From contig CM042689.1 of the NCBI GenBank assembly GCA_023614405.1, positions 331,366,305 to 331,430,304 on the forward strand: DNA of 64,000 nucleotides, read 5' to 3'. The translations under genes were made by a program, and so were the position numbers. Source of the stretch: Avena insularis. Taxonomy: Eukaryota; Streptophyta; Magnoliopsida; Poales; Poaceae. The number at the start of each line of letters is the position of its first letter. Position 1 is the stretch's first letter. The notes beneath the pieces are model-generated. The model was given only the letters and a program-made list of their open reading frames with translations. It was not told the origin of the DNA and searched no databases. Below, piece by piece: positions 1-11,312 of the stretch.

Positions 1-1068
1 AACTTGCATATGGCCAAAATTATACACCTTTGAACTCTTTGAAATCGCACTTAGGACATGGAGTGAAATATTATGCAAAAATTATACACCTTTGAACACT
101 TCCCCTTCAAATTATATTCAAAATCATTTGTTTATGGAGTTAAAGCATCGGTGGCAAACTTGTTATTTTGCATGGATAGAGGGTGCCTCCCGACAGATAC
201 AGGGTTATCTTGTCCGCTAGATCATAGAGGATCAATCAGAGGATCAACGGTTGGTGGATCCGCGTGACAAATGTCTCGACCAATCAGAGCGTAGCAGCCA
301 AGATGAGCACATGTGTGAGAGTTTGTCACTAAGAGGGAGGGGAAAACTAAGTAGAACTTAAAAACCAAGGGCAAAACTGAGTAGAACTTTAAAACCAAGG
401 GTAAAACTGATAGGGGGTTCAAATAGAAAACAAAAAGAGATTTAAAAATGGAAAATACTTCTTTTATACAATAAAATACATATTGGCATACATCAAACTA
501 TTTGTAATTCAAATATATACCAGTTTGACAATTATTGCCTCATTCAGACAAATTATGTTTTGGGGAGGGATGTTTTGGGGAGAGGCTTGAGTAGAAAGCC
601 ATGAACCTTCATAGATAGTAGGTGATTTGAGAAGTGATGATTTAGGTTAAAACTTGATTTATATATATTTCTTATGGTGGTAGGTCACATAATAAGACTC
701 CCTGGATAGATGCCACTAGGTTTTGATATTTTTGAATTTGTTGTGCATAAAATGACTCAATTAGCTAGCTAAAACCCATTCGTTGACTCTGTTGACCAGC
801 CACCGGAGGGTAAAAGTGAGTATATTGCACACGGCAGTGTTAGTACTGGAGGGCAAAACTGAGTACAACCAAACTGCCAGTTCTACACTTGAGGGTATAA
901 CTGAGCACAACTAAGTGGCCAAGGTTAGATACGAGGGGGAAAACGTGACGCACGGTAAGCGTGTTGCGGTGCACGGGGCGGTAGCGGACGCGTGTGGCCA
1001 TGCATGGTGCAGTAGCGCATGCGGTTACGCAGTGCACGGTGGTGCAACGAAACATCTCCTCCCTTCAC
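1..1068. other. Left host flank, no gene seen
   Basis: AT-rich DNA without a convincing coding region; short open frames here have no recognisable features. It contains degenerate direct repeats of a phrase like GGGCAAAACTGAGTAGAAC (about 340-420, three imperfect copies, and again about 845-915), which could be debris of an old unrecognised element. GC content rises from about 930 toward the decayed gene that starts at 1175, suggesting its promoter region begins there. Confidence 0.5.
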
Positions 1069-1077
1069 CTTTATAGA
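1069..1077 (+). promoter_or_regulatory. Probable TATA box of the decayed gene
   Basis: CTTTATAGA lies about 100 bp upstream of the first ATG at 1175, a normal distance for a plant core promoter plus a short leader. The stretch between is CT-rich (CTCACTCTCACTC and similar), as is common in plant 5' leaders. The assignment rests on position and motif only. Confidence 0.4.
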
Positions 1078-1174
1078 GGTCCTCACTCTCACTCATCACT
1101 CACTCCCTCAGTCACTCATGCAACCATCTCCACTGTCCCATCACCTTCTGCAAACCCCCAAGAAAACCCCAACC

Positions 1175-2274
1175 ATGTCGGCGATGGAGAAGAACGGCGT
1201 GGTGGCCATCGTCGCCTCCAAGGCGGCCGACGAGGAGACCCCCGTCCTCGTACATGCCCCCGTCTAGGCATTGAAGGCAGCCGCCATCCCCGTCCAGACC
1301 CCTATCCCAGCTTCCGCCATAGCCGCCGGCGAGGAGGCCCCCATCCCCATACAGGCCCCCGCCATTATCCTGCACATCCCGCACGACTGGGAACCCTACG
1401 GGGACAATGATTACATCAGGCCGAAGAACCCCTACGACACCAGCTTAGCCGACCCATGGTTATAGGTAACTAGGGTTTTCTCCCCTTCCTTTGTTCTTTC
1501 CCCATTCCCATCGTTGGATGCTAGATCGTGTGTTATTAGGGCTCGGCAGTTCGTATTTGCAATCATTGGATGCTAGGTATTTTTTATAGTAGCTAATCCT
1601 CTTGTGTTAGATCTCGTATTTCTATGAATGCCCCTAGTTGGGATCAGTACTATCATTGATCTGTAGTTGGGATCAGTACTAGCACCGATCTGTAGTTGGG
1701 ATCAGTACTAGCACCGATCGGTAGTTGGGATCAGTATTCGATTTGGTTTGAGATTTGGGGATTGGGGAATAATCAGGGGATCTCAATCGGTTAATTTATG
1801 CAAGTAATCAATCCTGATAATCATGGTATCTCAATCATGACCTTATTGCATGCTACTATTTTGTAATAGGTGGATAGCAGTGACGTCTGCAGCAACGACG
1901 AGTCCACGGACACCAAGACTCGTCAGGTGCTGAGGAAGCTGAAGTCTGGCCAGTTCAATGGCTTCTTCGCCGGCCACATCTACAGGTGCACCTTCTGCAC
2001 CAGGAGCCTCGCCACCGACTTCAACTCCCTCGTGATGCATGCCGAGGATGTGAAGACCTGCAACCTGTCAAAGAACGTCAATGCCTTCAGAGCCCAGCAC
2101 AAGGCGCTCGGTTTTCACCTCCGCAACCTCTAGAAGGTGGCCATCGAGGAGGGTCGCATTCCCCCGATCAAGCCTAGGGCGCCCAAGGTCAAGGGAAGAG
2201 GCATCAAGAAGTGGAGGAAGCACCAGAGGGAGGAGGTGGAGGCCCTCCTAGCAGAGGCCAGGAGGGGCCACTGA
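1175..2274 (+). pseudogene. Decayed two-exon gene, zf-XS-like zinc finger protein
   Basis: Exon 1 runs from ATG 1175 to about 1465 and is rich in Ala and Pro. It is followed by GTAACT, and an intron of about 400 bp ends in TTGTAATAG before about 1869. Exon 2 encodes a segment starting YRCTFC with a downstream MHAEDV and FRAQHKALGFHL, which resembles the zinc-finger XS (zf-XS) fold of plant RNA-silencing-associated proteins. The C-terminus is Lys/Arg-rich and ends at TGA 2272-2274. Three in-frame TAG codons interrupt it (1265-1267, 1463-1465, 2131-2133), and the frame is otherwise kept across all of them. Each is one C-to-T change from CAG, and the middle one would restore CAG|GT at the exon end. 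The RLG-A retroelement inserted about 120 bp past the stop, in the likely 3' UTR. The zf-XS assignment is tentative; the gene's role is unknown. Confidence 0.5.
1637..1736 (+). repeat. 29-bp tandem repeat in the intron of the decayed gene
   Basis: About 3.5 copies of a 29-bp unit beginning GTTGGGATCAGTACTAGCAC. Copies 2 and 3 are nearly identical, copy 1 has a few changes and the last is partial. Each unit contains AGTACT and GATC palindromes. It is a small intronic minisatellite with no sign of function. Confidence 0.85.
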
Positions 2275-2393
2275 TCTTGTGCTGATGCTGCTGCTGTAAA
2301 GCAGCTTTTGTTTTGTTGTCTGTATTGAACTTGTAAGCTGCTGCTGAGCAGCCTAATTGTCGAACCTGGTTTAAGTATCGTACTATATAATCC

Positions 2394-2398
2394 TTTAT
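2394..2398. repeat. Target site duplication TTTAT of RLG-A (left copy)
   Basis: TTTAT precedes the LTR start TGTAAG at 2399 and is repeated at 24137-24141, directly after the far LTR end GTTACA. The perfect 5-bp duplication shows that both outer ends belong to one insertion. Confidence 0.93.
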
Positions 2399-5300
2399 TG
2401 TAAGATCCCTCCTTTGTAAAGGAAAAGGACCCCTGTGATTGCAATGCTAGTCCCTGGATCATTGCTAGCATCCACAGTTTAAGATGAAGTACACAGATAC
2501 AAAGGTCATTTATTACATCCATTCCAGAGATAAACATAGTCTTTACAACTCAAAGGCCACAGGCCTATTACAAGAGTTTGAATAAGTAAATAAATAAATA
2601 TAAGTCTTCATCTTCATGTGCCACAGGCAAACATGTTGAGTGTAGACTCCTAACACCTAATCCTCATCAGAGTAACCTGCAACATCACAAGTTACAGCCA
2701 CAGTGGGTCAATACTTTGGAATAGTATTGGCAAGTGATACCTTAGTATATTTTAAGTGGACTAGATACTATATGCAAATTTGGCTAAGTGTAGCTTGGCT
2801 TGCTTTGCTCAAAATAGGTTTTACCTATTAGTTGAAATCACCAAGTTTTTCTTTGTCAAAACTTTTCCCAAGGAACCACCAATAGACATTGAGGTCCTTC
2901 ACCCTTGTTCACCCACAAGTTTTACTTAGAAGTTGGAATGATCAGATTCTTGATAGCTTCCATGTCTTGATGCTCAAGTTGTCCATTGCCATGGACTTGG
3001 CTAAGTACTTAGATTTTTCCATCTGCAGAGGTTGTGCACTTTCCCCACCAGACTTGGTTTCACCAAGACAGGACCTTTCAGAAGCCTTCCCTTAGCCAAA
3101 TGGACGCGTTCCAACCTATCATCCCACTACCACCAATTGTCCAAATGACTAATTTCTAGCAACCTATGTGATCCAGGCAGAGCCCATATTGCCAAGTGGC
3201 TGCACTAGAAGCTTCTCCACACTTGGCCTCTAAAATCCCTTTGTTCCTGGGTGGCTTTCCACAAGTGAGATACATAAGGTAAACCATAGCCATGGGCCTT
3301 GTGTAACCACTCAACCAAAACCACCAATCAAGTCCCATTCCACCCAGGTGATTCATTGACTTAGTTGTTTTATTAAGAAAAACATAAGTCCAAAGACTTA
3401 GAAATATTTTCATCATAGCATGTATATTTCACCAACCCTTGTTTGCTACTAGCTAGGCTAAGCATGGCATAGATAGTAACTTAACTTAGAAATTTCCTAG
3501 CAATTCTACAACTACTTAGGATTTCCCAACATGGCATTTGGCAAAAAAAATAGTAACATGCAAGACTTAGCAAAATATTTCTAATGCTTGTATAAAAATA
3601 TAGGGATAGAAATATTCATGAAGTACCACTTGCCTTGGTAGTTGGGAGAGTAGCACTCTTCACAATCACAATCACTAGCACCAAAGTCTACACAAAGAAT
3701 GGTAGGAACAAATTACACACAACATATACAAACAAACAAAAATAAATATGCATGCATGCAAAATGCTAAGTGATGATTTTTAAAACTCAACCAAGCAAGT
3801 GCATAGTACTGAATCTTAAACAAGTCAAAAACTTTCCAAACCAAGTTTATTTGACACTAAAACAATTTCCTAAACAATTCATATAATCAAAATAGTCCTA
3901 AACAAGTTTCTGCAATTAAAATCATTTTAACAGAAGCTAAACATTAAACACATTGCATAAACAGAAAGGGCTTGTTCTCCTGATTCTAACGGTATAAAAT
4001 TTGTCAAATTCTAACGTGGGGATCAAAAGTTATAGCTAATTCAAATTTGGATATAAATCTGATTCAAATTCTGTTTTTAAAACAAACCCTAGCCACGCGT
4101 CACGCTCTGATTGGCGCGTACCGTTTCGCGTCGGATCACACTTCTGATCCGCTGGATCTAACTTAAACGCGCGGCTTAGATCTAATCTTACCGCTTCGCT
4201 TGCGTTCTATCCTATCCGCACGATCTGGATCTAACGATCCTGAGCAGCCTGACCATCCAGTGGCGGCGCTGGCGGCGGCGACAGGCGGCGCCGCGTCTGT
4301 CAGTGGCGGCGCTGGCGTTCTAGGTCGCACGGGAGAGGGGAAAGGGGCTTACCGAGCTCGCCGTGCGATGCTGATGCTCAAGGTGGTGTAGGCTGGTCAA
4401 GGGGCGCGCTGTAGAGGCTGGGGGAGCTCGTCGGAGTTGTGCACGGCATCGGGTGGTTGCTGTCGAAGTTGTTGCCGAGGTTCCGCGTCGCCCTAGCACG
4501 AACCAAGTGGTTTAGGAGATGCGCAAGACGGTGGCGAACAACCTAGTATGCGAGAGAGATCAAGGGGCGCGCTCTGCTTACCGTAATCGGTCGCCGGAGT
4601 TGAGTGGCGGCTCGTCGATTCTGCGAACGCGACGGGAGCGTCTTGGGTCACGAGCAGGCAAGCAAAGGGTGTCAGAAGATGCACGAGATCCTGCTGGACA
4701 CACTCGTTTGAATCAGAGGCTCAGGGGCGGTCAGAACTCACCGGAATTTGCTGCCGGAGGTCATCGGAACAGCGGCAGCGTCGAGCGAGTTGCGAGCAGC
4801 CTGGTGGCGTGGAGAGGAAATTGGGTGAGGGGAAATGGCCGCGAGAGGGAGGGGCTTAAGTAGGCAGAGGCTCGACAAGAAACGCTCAGTGATTCAATGC
4901 CAATTACACCGCGTAATCAACGCAGCAACGGCCAGCGGCGGTGTTCGTGCGCGGAAATCTGGGGAAGACGATGACGACGTGGACGGGGCCCGCTTGTCAG
5001 CGAATAGAGCAGAGAGGGAGTGGGGTCAGAGCGTCAGTGTCTCCGTGGGTGCGTCTGCGCGTGCGAGAGAGAGAGGGGACCCGGGTGGGCTAGCTGGGTT
5101 GGTTTCGCTGCTGGGCCAGATTAGTAGCGCCGACCCTTTTCCTTTTCTTTATTCCTTTTCTTTTTCTAATTTGATTTTCTGGATGATTTTCAAATGAATT
5201 CAAACTCTATTTGAATTCAAATCTTTTCAGGATTTTTGCAGTGTGCAACAGTCACAATTCTAGGCATAAAACCATGTGGTTACTCTGAGTTGGCTTGGTC

Positions 5301-5615
5301 ATTTTTGGAAAGACAAAATAACAGTGACATAGCACTAGGTTTGCAAATGTTTGAAAATGGTTTTGAAACCATTTTTATTTTGTATAATTTTGTTCAAACT
5401 CTACACTCAAACCAATCAACAAGGAAGCAAACAAACTTGATTTTTAAAACACTAAGCTTTCAAATGAGGATGGTCATTTGATTTAAGTTTGCTCACATAA
5501 AATGATAGCACTATGTGCTTCTGTTTTCTTGAAATTGGTTTGAAATTGATCTCAAAACTATATGCATGCATGAATGATATGCAATATTTGAAATCATGAT
5601 TTTAGGGATGTTACA
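2399..5615 (-). repeat. RLG-A 3' LTR (intact)
   Basis: A 3217-bp LTR beginning TGTAAGATCC and ending GGATGTTACA on the plus strand, so TG..CA ends in both readings. It matches the split copy at 11960-13364 plus 22330-24136 almost base for base. A GC-rich block (about 4130-5100) has many open frames on both strands, but the same frames recur in the other LTR and in the related LTR at 63100-64000 without conserved protein features, so I treat it as non-coding. It holds the empty site (GTGCA at 3799-3803) of the copia insertion present in the other LTR. Confidence 0.93.
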
Positions 5616-6935
5616 AATCTAACCCCCTTAAGGTGAATCTCGCCCTCGAGATTCGGATTGGCTAGCAAATAGGTGAGGGTGGTCTTTCCGAAGATCATCT
5701 TCTCTTTCCCATGTTGCTTCCTCTTAGGAATGATGATTCCACTACACTTTGCAAAACTTGATAGTCTTAGTCCTTGTGACTCTTTCTGAAGTCTCAAGAA
5801 TCTTGATAGGTTTCTCTTCATAAGTGAGATCACTTTCCAATTGAACCTCCTCCAAAGGTATAGTATCCTTCAAAGAAGTTTCTTCCATTTCTAGATGACA
5901 TTTCTTAAGTTGGCTCACATGAAACACGTTATGGACAGCTGACAGAGATTCTGGCAGTTCAATTTCATAGGCAACTTCTCCTTTGCGACTCATAATCTTG
6001 AAGGGCCCAATATATCTTGGTGCCAATTTTCCTTTGACTCCGAATCTCTTTACTCCACGAAGTGGTGACACTCTAAGATAGGCTCTATCACCAACTTCGT
6101 AGGTGACTTCTCTATGCTTAGGATCTGCGTAGCTTTTTTGTCGGGACTGTGCTATCTTCAACCTGTCCTTTACCAACTTGACCTTCTCTTCGGCTTCTTT
6201 GATAAGATCTGGCCCGAATAAACTTCTTTCTCCCACACCATTCCATAACAATGGGGTGGTACATTTCCTTCCGTAGAGAAACTCAAATGGTGCCATCTCA
6301 ATGCTGGCTTGATAGCTGTTGTTATAAGAAAATTCTGCGTAAGGCAGACTTTCATCCCAACTGGCTCCATAGTCTAGGGCACATGCCCTCAACATGTCTT
6401 CCAGAATCTGATTAGTCCTTTCTGTTTGTCCATCGGTTTGAGGATGAAAAGCAGTACTGAATTCCAACCTCGTTCCCAATGATTCATGTAGCTGTCTCCA
6501 AAAATGGGAAGTGAATTGGGTTCCCCTATCAGACACAATACTCTTGGGCACCCCACGTAGACATACAATTCTACTCATGTAGATCTTGGCTAACTTAGCA
6601 CTTGTATAGGTTGTCTTCACGGGTATGAAATGAGCCACTTTAGTTAGGCGATCCACTACTACCCATATGGAATCATATCCTGACCTGGTCCTTGGTAATC
6701 CGGTAATGAAATCCATACCAATCTTGTCCCACTTCCAATCAAGAATAGGTAGTGGTTGAAGCAAACCTGCTGGTTTCTGATGTTCCGCTTTTACTCTACT
6801 ACACACATCACACAAAGCAATATGTTCGGCGATGTCCTTCTTGAGATTATTCCACCAAAATCTTTCTTTCATGTCCATGTACATTTTGGTGTTACCCGGG
6901 TGAATAGAATACGGAGAGTTGTGTGCTTCACAAAA
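5594..6935 (-). pseudogene. RLG-A integrase with chromodomain-like C-terminus (broken)
   Basis: Inserts element cDNA into the host genome. The reading starts near 6935 with an HHCC zinc-binding region (histidines at the start, CDVC at about 6800). The catalytic core follows with its three acidic positions in GMDF, VSDRGTQF and GQTERTNQ. A GPF/Y-like module (PRYIGPFKI) and an HNVFHVSQLKK segment come next. After about 5850 the tail reads KPIKILE..RVTRTKTIKFCKVQW, and in a second frame EEATWERE, which is the signature of the plant chromovirus chromodomain. The core is open for about 380 codons (5742-6884). The break near 5750 separates the two halves of the chromodomain, and another frameshift near 6925 separates the zinc-binding region from the RNase H side. 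Confidence 0.88.
5616..5631 (-). promoter_or_regulatory. RLG-A polypurine tract
   Basis: Read on the minus strand, TTAAGGGGGTTAGATT abuts the 3' LTR end at 5615. A purine-rich run in this position primes plus-strand DNA synthesis during reverse transcription. It confirms that the element runs right to left. Confidence 0.7.
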
Positions 6936-7161
6936 TCAGTTTCCGCCTCGGGTCTTGTGGAACACATCGTTTCCCATGCCATAAAGTACCCTGTTCGTCT
7001 TCATGGAATTCTTTGGCTTTTCCTTTGCCAATCTTTTCCTTAATCTCTTCAATTTCCTTATCAGTCTTCTGGGCTTCTCTGATCTTGTCCAACAAAGTGG
7101 GTTGAACATCCAAAGACATGAGATGTCCTTCAGGCACAATCTCCAATCTGAGTTTTCTAAA

Positions 7162-7689
7162 TTAGGTGCACAGATCATCTGGCAATTCTCCTTTTGTAAG
7201 GCCATTCACAAAAACCTTACGACTTAGAGCATCTGCTACGACATTTGCTTTACTGGGGTGGTATTGCAAACTTAAGTCATAGTCCTTGATAAGTTCTAGC
7301 CATCTTCTTTGTCTCATATTAATTTCCTTCTGGGTGAAGATATACTTCAAACTTTTGTGATCTGTGAACACTTCACAACGCTTTCCCAAAAGATAGTGTC
7401 TCCATGTTTTGAGTGCATGGACGACAGAGGCTAACTCTAAATCATGAGTAGGATAGTTTACTTCATGAGTTTTGAGTTGTCTCGAGGCATAAGCTACAAC
7501 TTTACCGTCTTGCATAAGTACTGCACCCAAACCTTGATGAGATGCATCACAATATACTTGGAAATATTTTTCCAAATCTGGCAGACACAAGATTGGTGTT
7601 GTCACAAGTCTCTTCTTCAACTCCTGAAAGCTGAGTTCACAACCTTCAGACCAAGTAAACTTCTTGTCTTTCTTTAACAATTCAGTCAT
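7162..7689 (-). pseudogene. RLG-A RNase H domain
   Basis: Degrades the RNA strand of the RNA:DNA hybrid during reverse transcription. The start is the RT-connection region ([16 protein letters not shown]). The RNase H fold follows with [38 protein letters not shown] and [12 protein letters not shown], which hold the expected acidic catalytic positions. This 175-codon open frame follows the RT after a stop at 7732-7734 and ends at a stop just before a coiled-coil-rich linker (6928-7146; KTDKEIEEIKEKIGK). It is part of the same ancestral polyprotein as the flanking entries. Confidence 0.88.
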
Positions 7690-7731
7690 GGGCTTAGCTA
7701 CCTTAGAGAAATTCTCAATGAACCTTCTGTA

Positions 7732-9097
7732 TTAACCTGCTAAGCCAAGGGAACTACGAAGTTCTTTCACAGACTTGGGAGATTCCCATTCAGTGACAGC
7801 TGAAACTTTAGCAGGATCAACTGCTACACCATCCTTTGTCATAACATGACCAAGAAAACCAACTACATCCAACCAGAACTCACACTTGCTGAATTTGGCG
7901 TAAAGTTTATGCTCTCTTAACTTCTCAAGTATCAAACGCAAATGTCCTTCATGCTCTTCTTTGCTCTGGGAGTAGACTAAGATGTCATCGATGAAAACGA
8001 CAACAAACTTGTCAAGGAATTCCATGAACACCTTGTTCATCATATTCATGAAGTATGCTGGAGCATTGGTCAACCCAAAAGGCATTACGGTATACTCATA
8101 CAATCCATACCTTGTGGTGAATGTTGTTTTAGGTATGTCTTGTTCTCTTATCTTGAGTTGAAAGTATCCTGACCGGAGATCAATATTTGAGAACACACAT
8201 GCTCCTTCTAGCTGATCAAACAAGTCATTGATTCTAGGCAAAGGATATTTGTTCTTGATAGTTACCTCGTTGAGTGAACGGTAATCTATGCATAACCTTT
8301 GACTTCTGTCTTTCTTCTCTACAAACAAGACTGGGGCTCCCCAAGATGAAGAAATTGGTTGAATAAATCCTTTCTGCAACTGTTCTCCAAGTTGTTTCTT
8401 GAGTTCTTTCAGTTCATCAACTGACATTTTATACGGTCTCTTTGCTATTGGTCCAGACCCTGGTACCAAATCTATCAGAAACTCCACATCTCTATCTGGT
8501 GGCATTCCCGGTAATTCTTCCGGAAACACATCCAGATATTCACTCACAATTGGCACACTGTCCATGCTAACCCCCTTAAGATAATTTAGCTTACTTCCTT
8601 TAGATTCAAAGTTGGACTTGAATTTAATCCGTTTTCTTTCCGGGGTTGTGAGTGCAACAGTACGATTAGCACAATCTAGTACTCCCTCATACTTAGCCAT
8701 CCAATCCATTCCCAATATTACGTCTAGTCCTTGGGAATCTAGGATTATCAGACTCACTGGAAATTTATGCTTTCCAAACTCTATTACTAGATCCCGACAT
8801 CCAAGACTTACTATCATATCTCCACCCGGAGAACTAACTTTTATTGGACACCCAATGTTTTCAGTTGGAAATCCATTTCTATCAACAAATGCTTTTGATA
8901 TGAATGCGATGCGATGCTCCAGTATCAAAAAGAACAAATGCTGGAATAGAATTGAGTCTGAACCTACCAGCAACAGCATCAGGCTCCTCATAGACCTCCT
9001 CCACATTGATGTGGTTCACTTTTCCCTTCTGAAAAGGGTTGGGCTTGATAGGTCCTTCAACTTTCTTTTCGGGGCAGTCATTTGCATAATGCCCCAT
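7732..9097 (-). pseudogene. RLG-A aspartic protease and reverse transcriptase (broken)
   Basis: Two open frames. The first (8882-9097) carries a gag zinc knuckle (MGHYANDCP) and the protease active site FDTGAS. After a frameshift near 8910 the second (7732-9006) reads the rest of the protease ([18 protein letters not shown]) and the full [60 protein letters not shown] and the catalytic FIDD near 7990. It stops at a TAA (7732-7734) inside LGLAG-YRR, a motif that normally continues into the RT-connection region. The RT is otherwise well preserved, so element decay is limited. Confidence 0.9.
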
Positions 9098-9379
9098 CTT
9101 CTTGCATTTGAAGCATTCAACCTGACTGATGTCTCTCTTAACAGGCTGACTTCCACTTCCACTTCCATTACCACTGTGGTGGCTCTTATGTCCACTCTTG
9201 TGGTTCTTACACTTGTCGTTGTCATGACTGCGATGATGCTTGTTGTCATGATGGTTGTGGTTGTGGTGCTTGTTGAATTTCCCATGCTTGTGGGATCCTG
9301 AGCTTCCGCTGTCATCATAGTGGGAACGTTTGTGAGACGATCCCGAGCTGTGCTTGTTGGAGTGCTTCTCTTTCTACTC

Positions 9380-10168
9380 TCAACTTGCTTTATTTTGTTC
9401 TCCAAAATAGCAGCCTTGTCCTGAGCTTAATCGATAAGTGGGAACATAGGCCACAGCCAATTGCAGATTCAGCTCATCATTCAAGCCTTCAAGAAATTTT
9501 TCCTTTCTCTTGGCATCAGTGTCAACTTCATCTGGTGCATAACGTGCCAGATTGTTGAACTCTTCAATATATTCAGCCACGCTGCAGTGGCGCTGCTTCA
9601 GATTGTGGAACTCTTTCTTTTTCAGACTCATCACTCCTGATAAGATATGAGCAGTGCGAAAACCATCCTCAAAGATAGCCCATGTCACTTCATCTATGGG
9701 AGTGGTGATCTAGAAGTTGTCCCACCAAGTGGCGGCTGGCCCTTCTAGCAGATGTGCTGCAAATCTGACTTTTTCAGCATCCGTACAACCCACGGTTACC
9801 AAGTCCTTGTTTACTGAGCGTAGCCAATCATTGGCCACCATGGGATCAGTCGTCCCTGAGAACTTTGCAGGCCTCAATCTCAAGAACCTAGTGAGCATAT
9901 CAAAACCCGGTGGGTTGTTGTTGTTATTGTTGTTGTTGTTATTGTTGTTGTTGTTATTGTTTTGGTTCTGGATGAACATTGTCATCATATGCATCAGTTG
10001 TGAGCAGTCATCATTTGATGCATTTCTGGAGTGATGTTGTTGTTGTTGGGGTTGGGGTTTGCACGACGGGGAGGCATCTGTGGTTTGTTCAAATAGAGAT
10101 AAGAATGAGATACCCATAGATGCTTTCATGCACATTACATCACATAAGCAATCACAAGCATGCAGCAC
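9380..10168 (-). pseudogene. RLG-A gag (broken)
   Basis: Gag forms the virus-like particle. A poly-Asn tract from an AAC repeat is followed by the retrotransposon-gag domain (RFLRLRPAKFSGTTDP, NDWLRSVNK, AAHLLEGPAATWW, YIEEFNNLARYAPDEV, KFLEGLNDELN). A TAG at 9710-9712 interrupts the domain, and a frameshift near 9410 throws the region before the zinc knuckle out of frame (the stretch to about 9100 should be basic and Ser-rich). The true start is probably an MPPRR-type start near 10070, which is in another frame from the poly-Asn tract and implies a further frameshift near 10005. Confidence 0.83.
9914..9960. repeat. AAC/GTT microsatellite inside RLG-A gag
   Basis: On the plus strand this reads TTGTTG with occasional TTA; on the coding strand it gives about 16 consecutive Asn codons. 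Such a tract in gag is prone to slippage and could change length without changing frame. Confidence 0.9.
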
Positions 10169-10327
10169 AAAGATAAAAGTTCAACAACAAGATAACAAGT
10201 TCACAAAGTAAAACACACAAGTAGCAAGCCATCCACATGTCGGATGGTCCAATAACAAGTTCTCAAATAACAAGTATGATAATAAAAGATAAACGAGTAG
10301 TCAAGTCTACTCATCGGCATCAATCTC

Positions 10328-11113
10328 CTACTCGACAAAGGTAAGACCTGCGCTCTCCATCGCGGTCTTGTTCTCCTCGATGCTAGTGGTCAAAGTCTCT
10401 ATCTTGGCCTTGAGAGCCCTCTTCTGGGAACGAAGCCTCTCAATCACCGACTGTTGCTGCTCTAGCTCGAAGTCCTTGAACTACAGTTCTTCAGTCATGT
10501 CCCGGATCTTCTTGTTCCTATCCTGGACACGCTTCTCCTGACTCTTGAACTTCCTGTCCTGGGTCTCGAACTTCGCCTCCATTTCCTTGACTATCTTGTC
10601 TTGCTGCGCGAAGAGCTTGTCCTTCTCGCGAAGCTGCACCTGGAGCTCGTGATTACTGAGCATGACATTGGTCCTGTCCGTGTCCACGTGCCTAATGAGA
10701 GACTCTAAGTCCTGGAGGTACAGGCGTATCGGCTCTGCTGTGTCCCTCGAATCGTCCTCGAAATCGATGGACTCTCCATCATCATCACGTCTTCCGAAGA
10801 CGTGAAAGTGGGTACCTCTAACCTGTCGGGAGTGTCGACCTAGCAGACGTCCTATCAGATCCTGCATAACTACCTCAAGGCCTCTCTCCCTGTCATCGTG
10901 CATGAGCTTGAAGACAATGGCCTCCATGGTAGGATCCGTCTGGCGTCCGGGCTGGTTGACCTTGAAGCCCCAGAGGTCCTTCCTCTCAAACTTGGTGAGG
11001 GGATGCACCATGATGGTGGGAAGAGGGAGATTGAGCAAAGTAGTAAGCTCAACGATACGAGGACCAAAGCGGGTAACCTGGAACTCCTCAACAGTGCTGA
11101 TGGTAATAGGCAT
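10328..11113 (-). pseudogene. RLG-A extra ORF A upstream of gag, with coiled coil
   Basis: An ORF from ATG 11113 to a TAG at 10481-10483; the same frame then stays open to a second TAG at 10328-10330, giving about 261 codons if the first TAG is read as a mutated CAG. The first 110 residues are of unknown fold (VTRFGPRIVEL, HPLTKFERKDLWGFKV, VMQDLIGRLLG), then an acidic stretch (GRRDDDGESIDFED), then a long heptad-rich coiled coil (about residues 125-260). It lies between the 5' LTR and gag on the same strand. Accessory ORFs at this position have been described for some rice gypsy elements (RIRE3/RIRE8 'orf0', from memory). I do not know its function. Confidence 0.6.
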
Positions 11114-11312
11114 CTATTTATAAGATAGAAAAGTTAGAACAACACAATTCAAGATAAAACAAAAGACAAAACAACACATACATATCCTTGGGAAGCAAAA
11201 CACACAAGTCATGCATACATGAAACCATTACAATATCCAAGGTTCAATCTTATTTTAAAGCAACATTTTGGAAAATAGGGTGATAGGTGGTGGTCCAACT
11301 AACGAAGTATGT

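Noticed and set aside
4200..5197. Open frames of 60-120 codons in the GC-rich part of the RLG-A LTR (also at 22726-23644 and 63139-63890)
   Set aside because: They recur because the LTR recurs; reading frames shift between copies, the sequence has low-complexity Arg/Gly/Ala composition, and no domain is visible.
8612..9301. 229-codon plus-strand ORF over the protease and gag region of RLG-A
   Set aside because: It is the reverse strand of recognised gag-protease motifs; its Val/Leu/Met run comes from a His/Asn-rich gag linker read backwards.
9914..9960. Repeat that could be taken for a CRISPR-like or satellite array
   Set aside because: A simple AAC microsatellite coding for Asn in gag; no spacer structure. 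No CRISPR array exists in this eukaryotic window.
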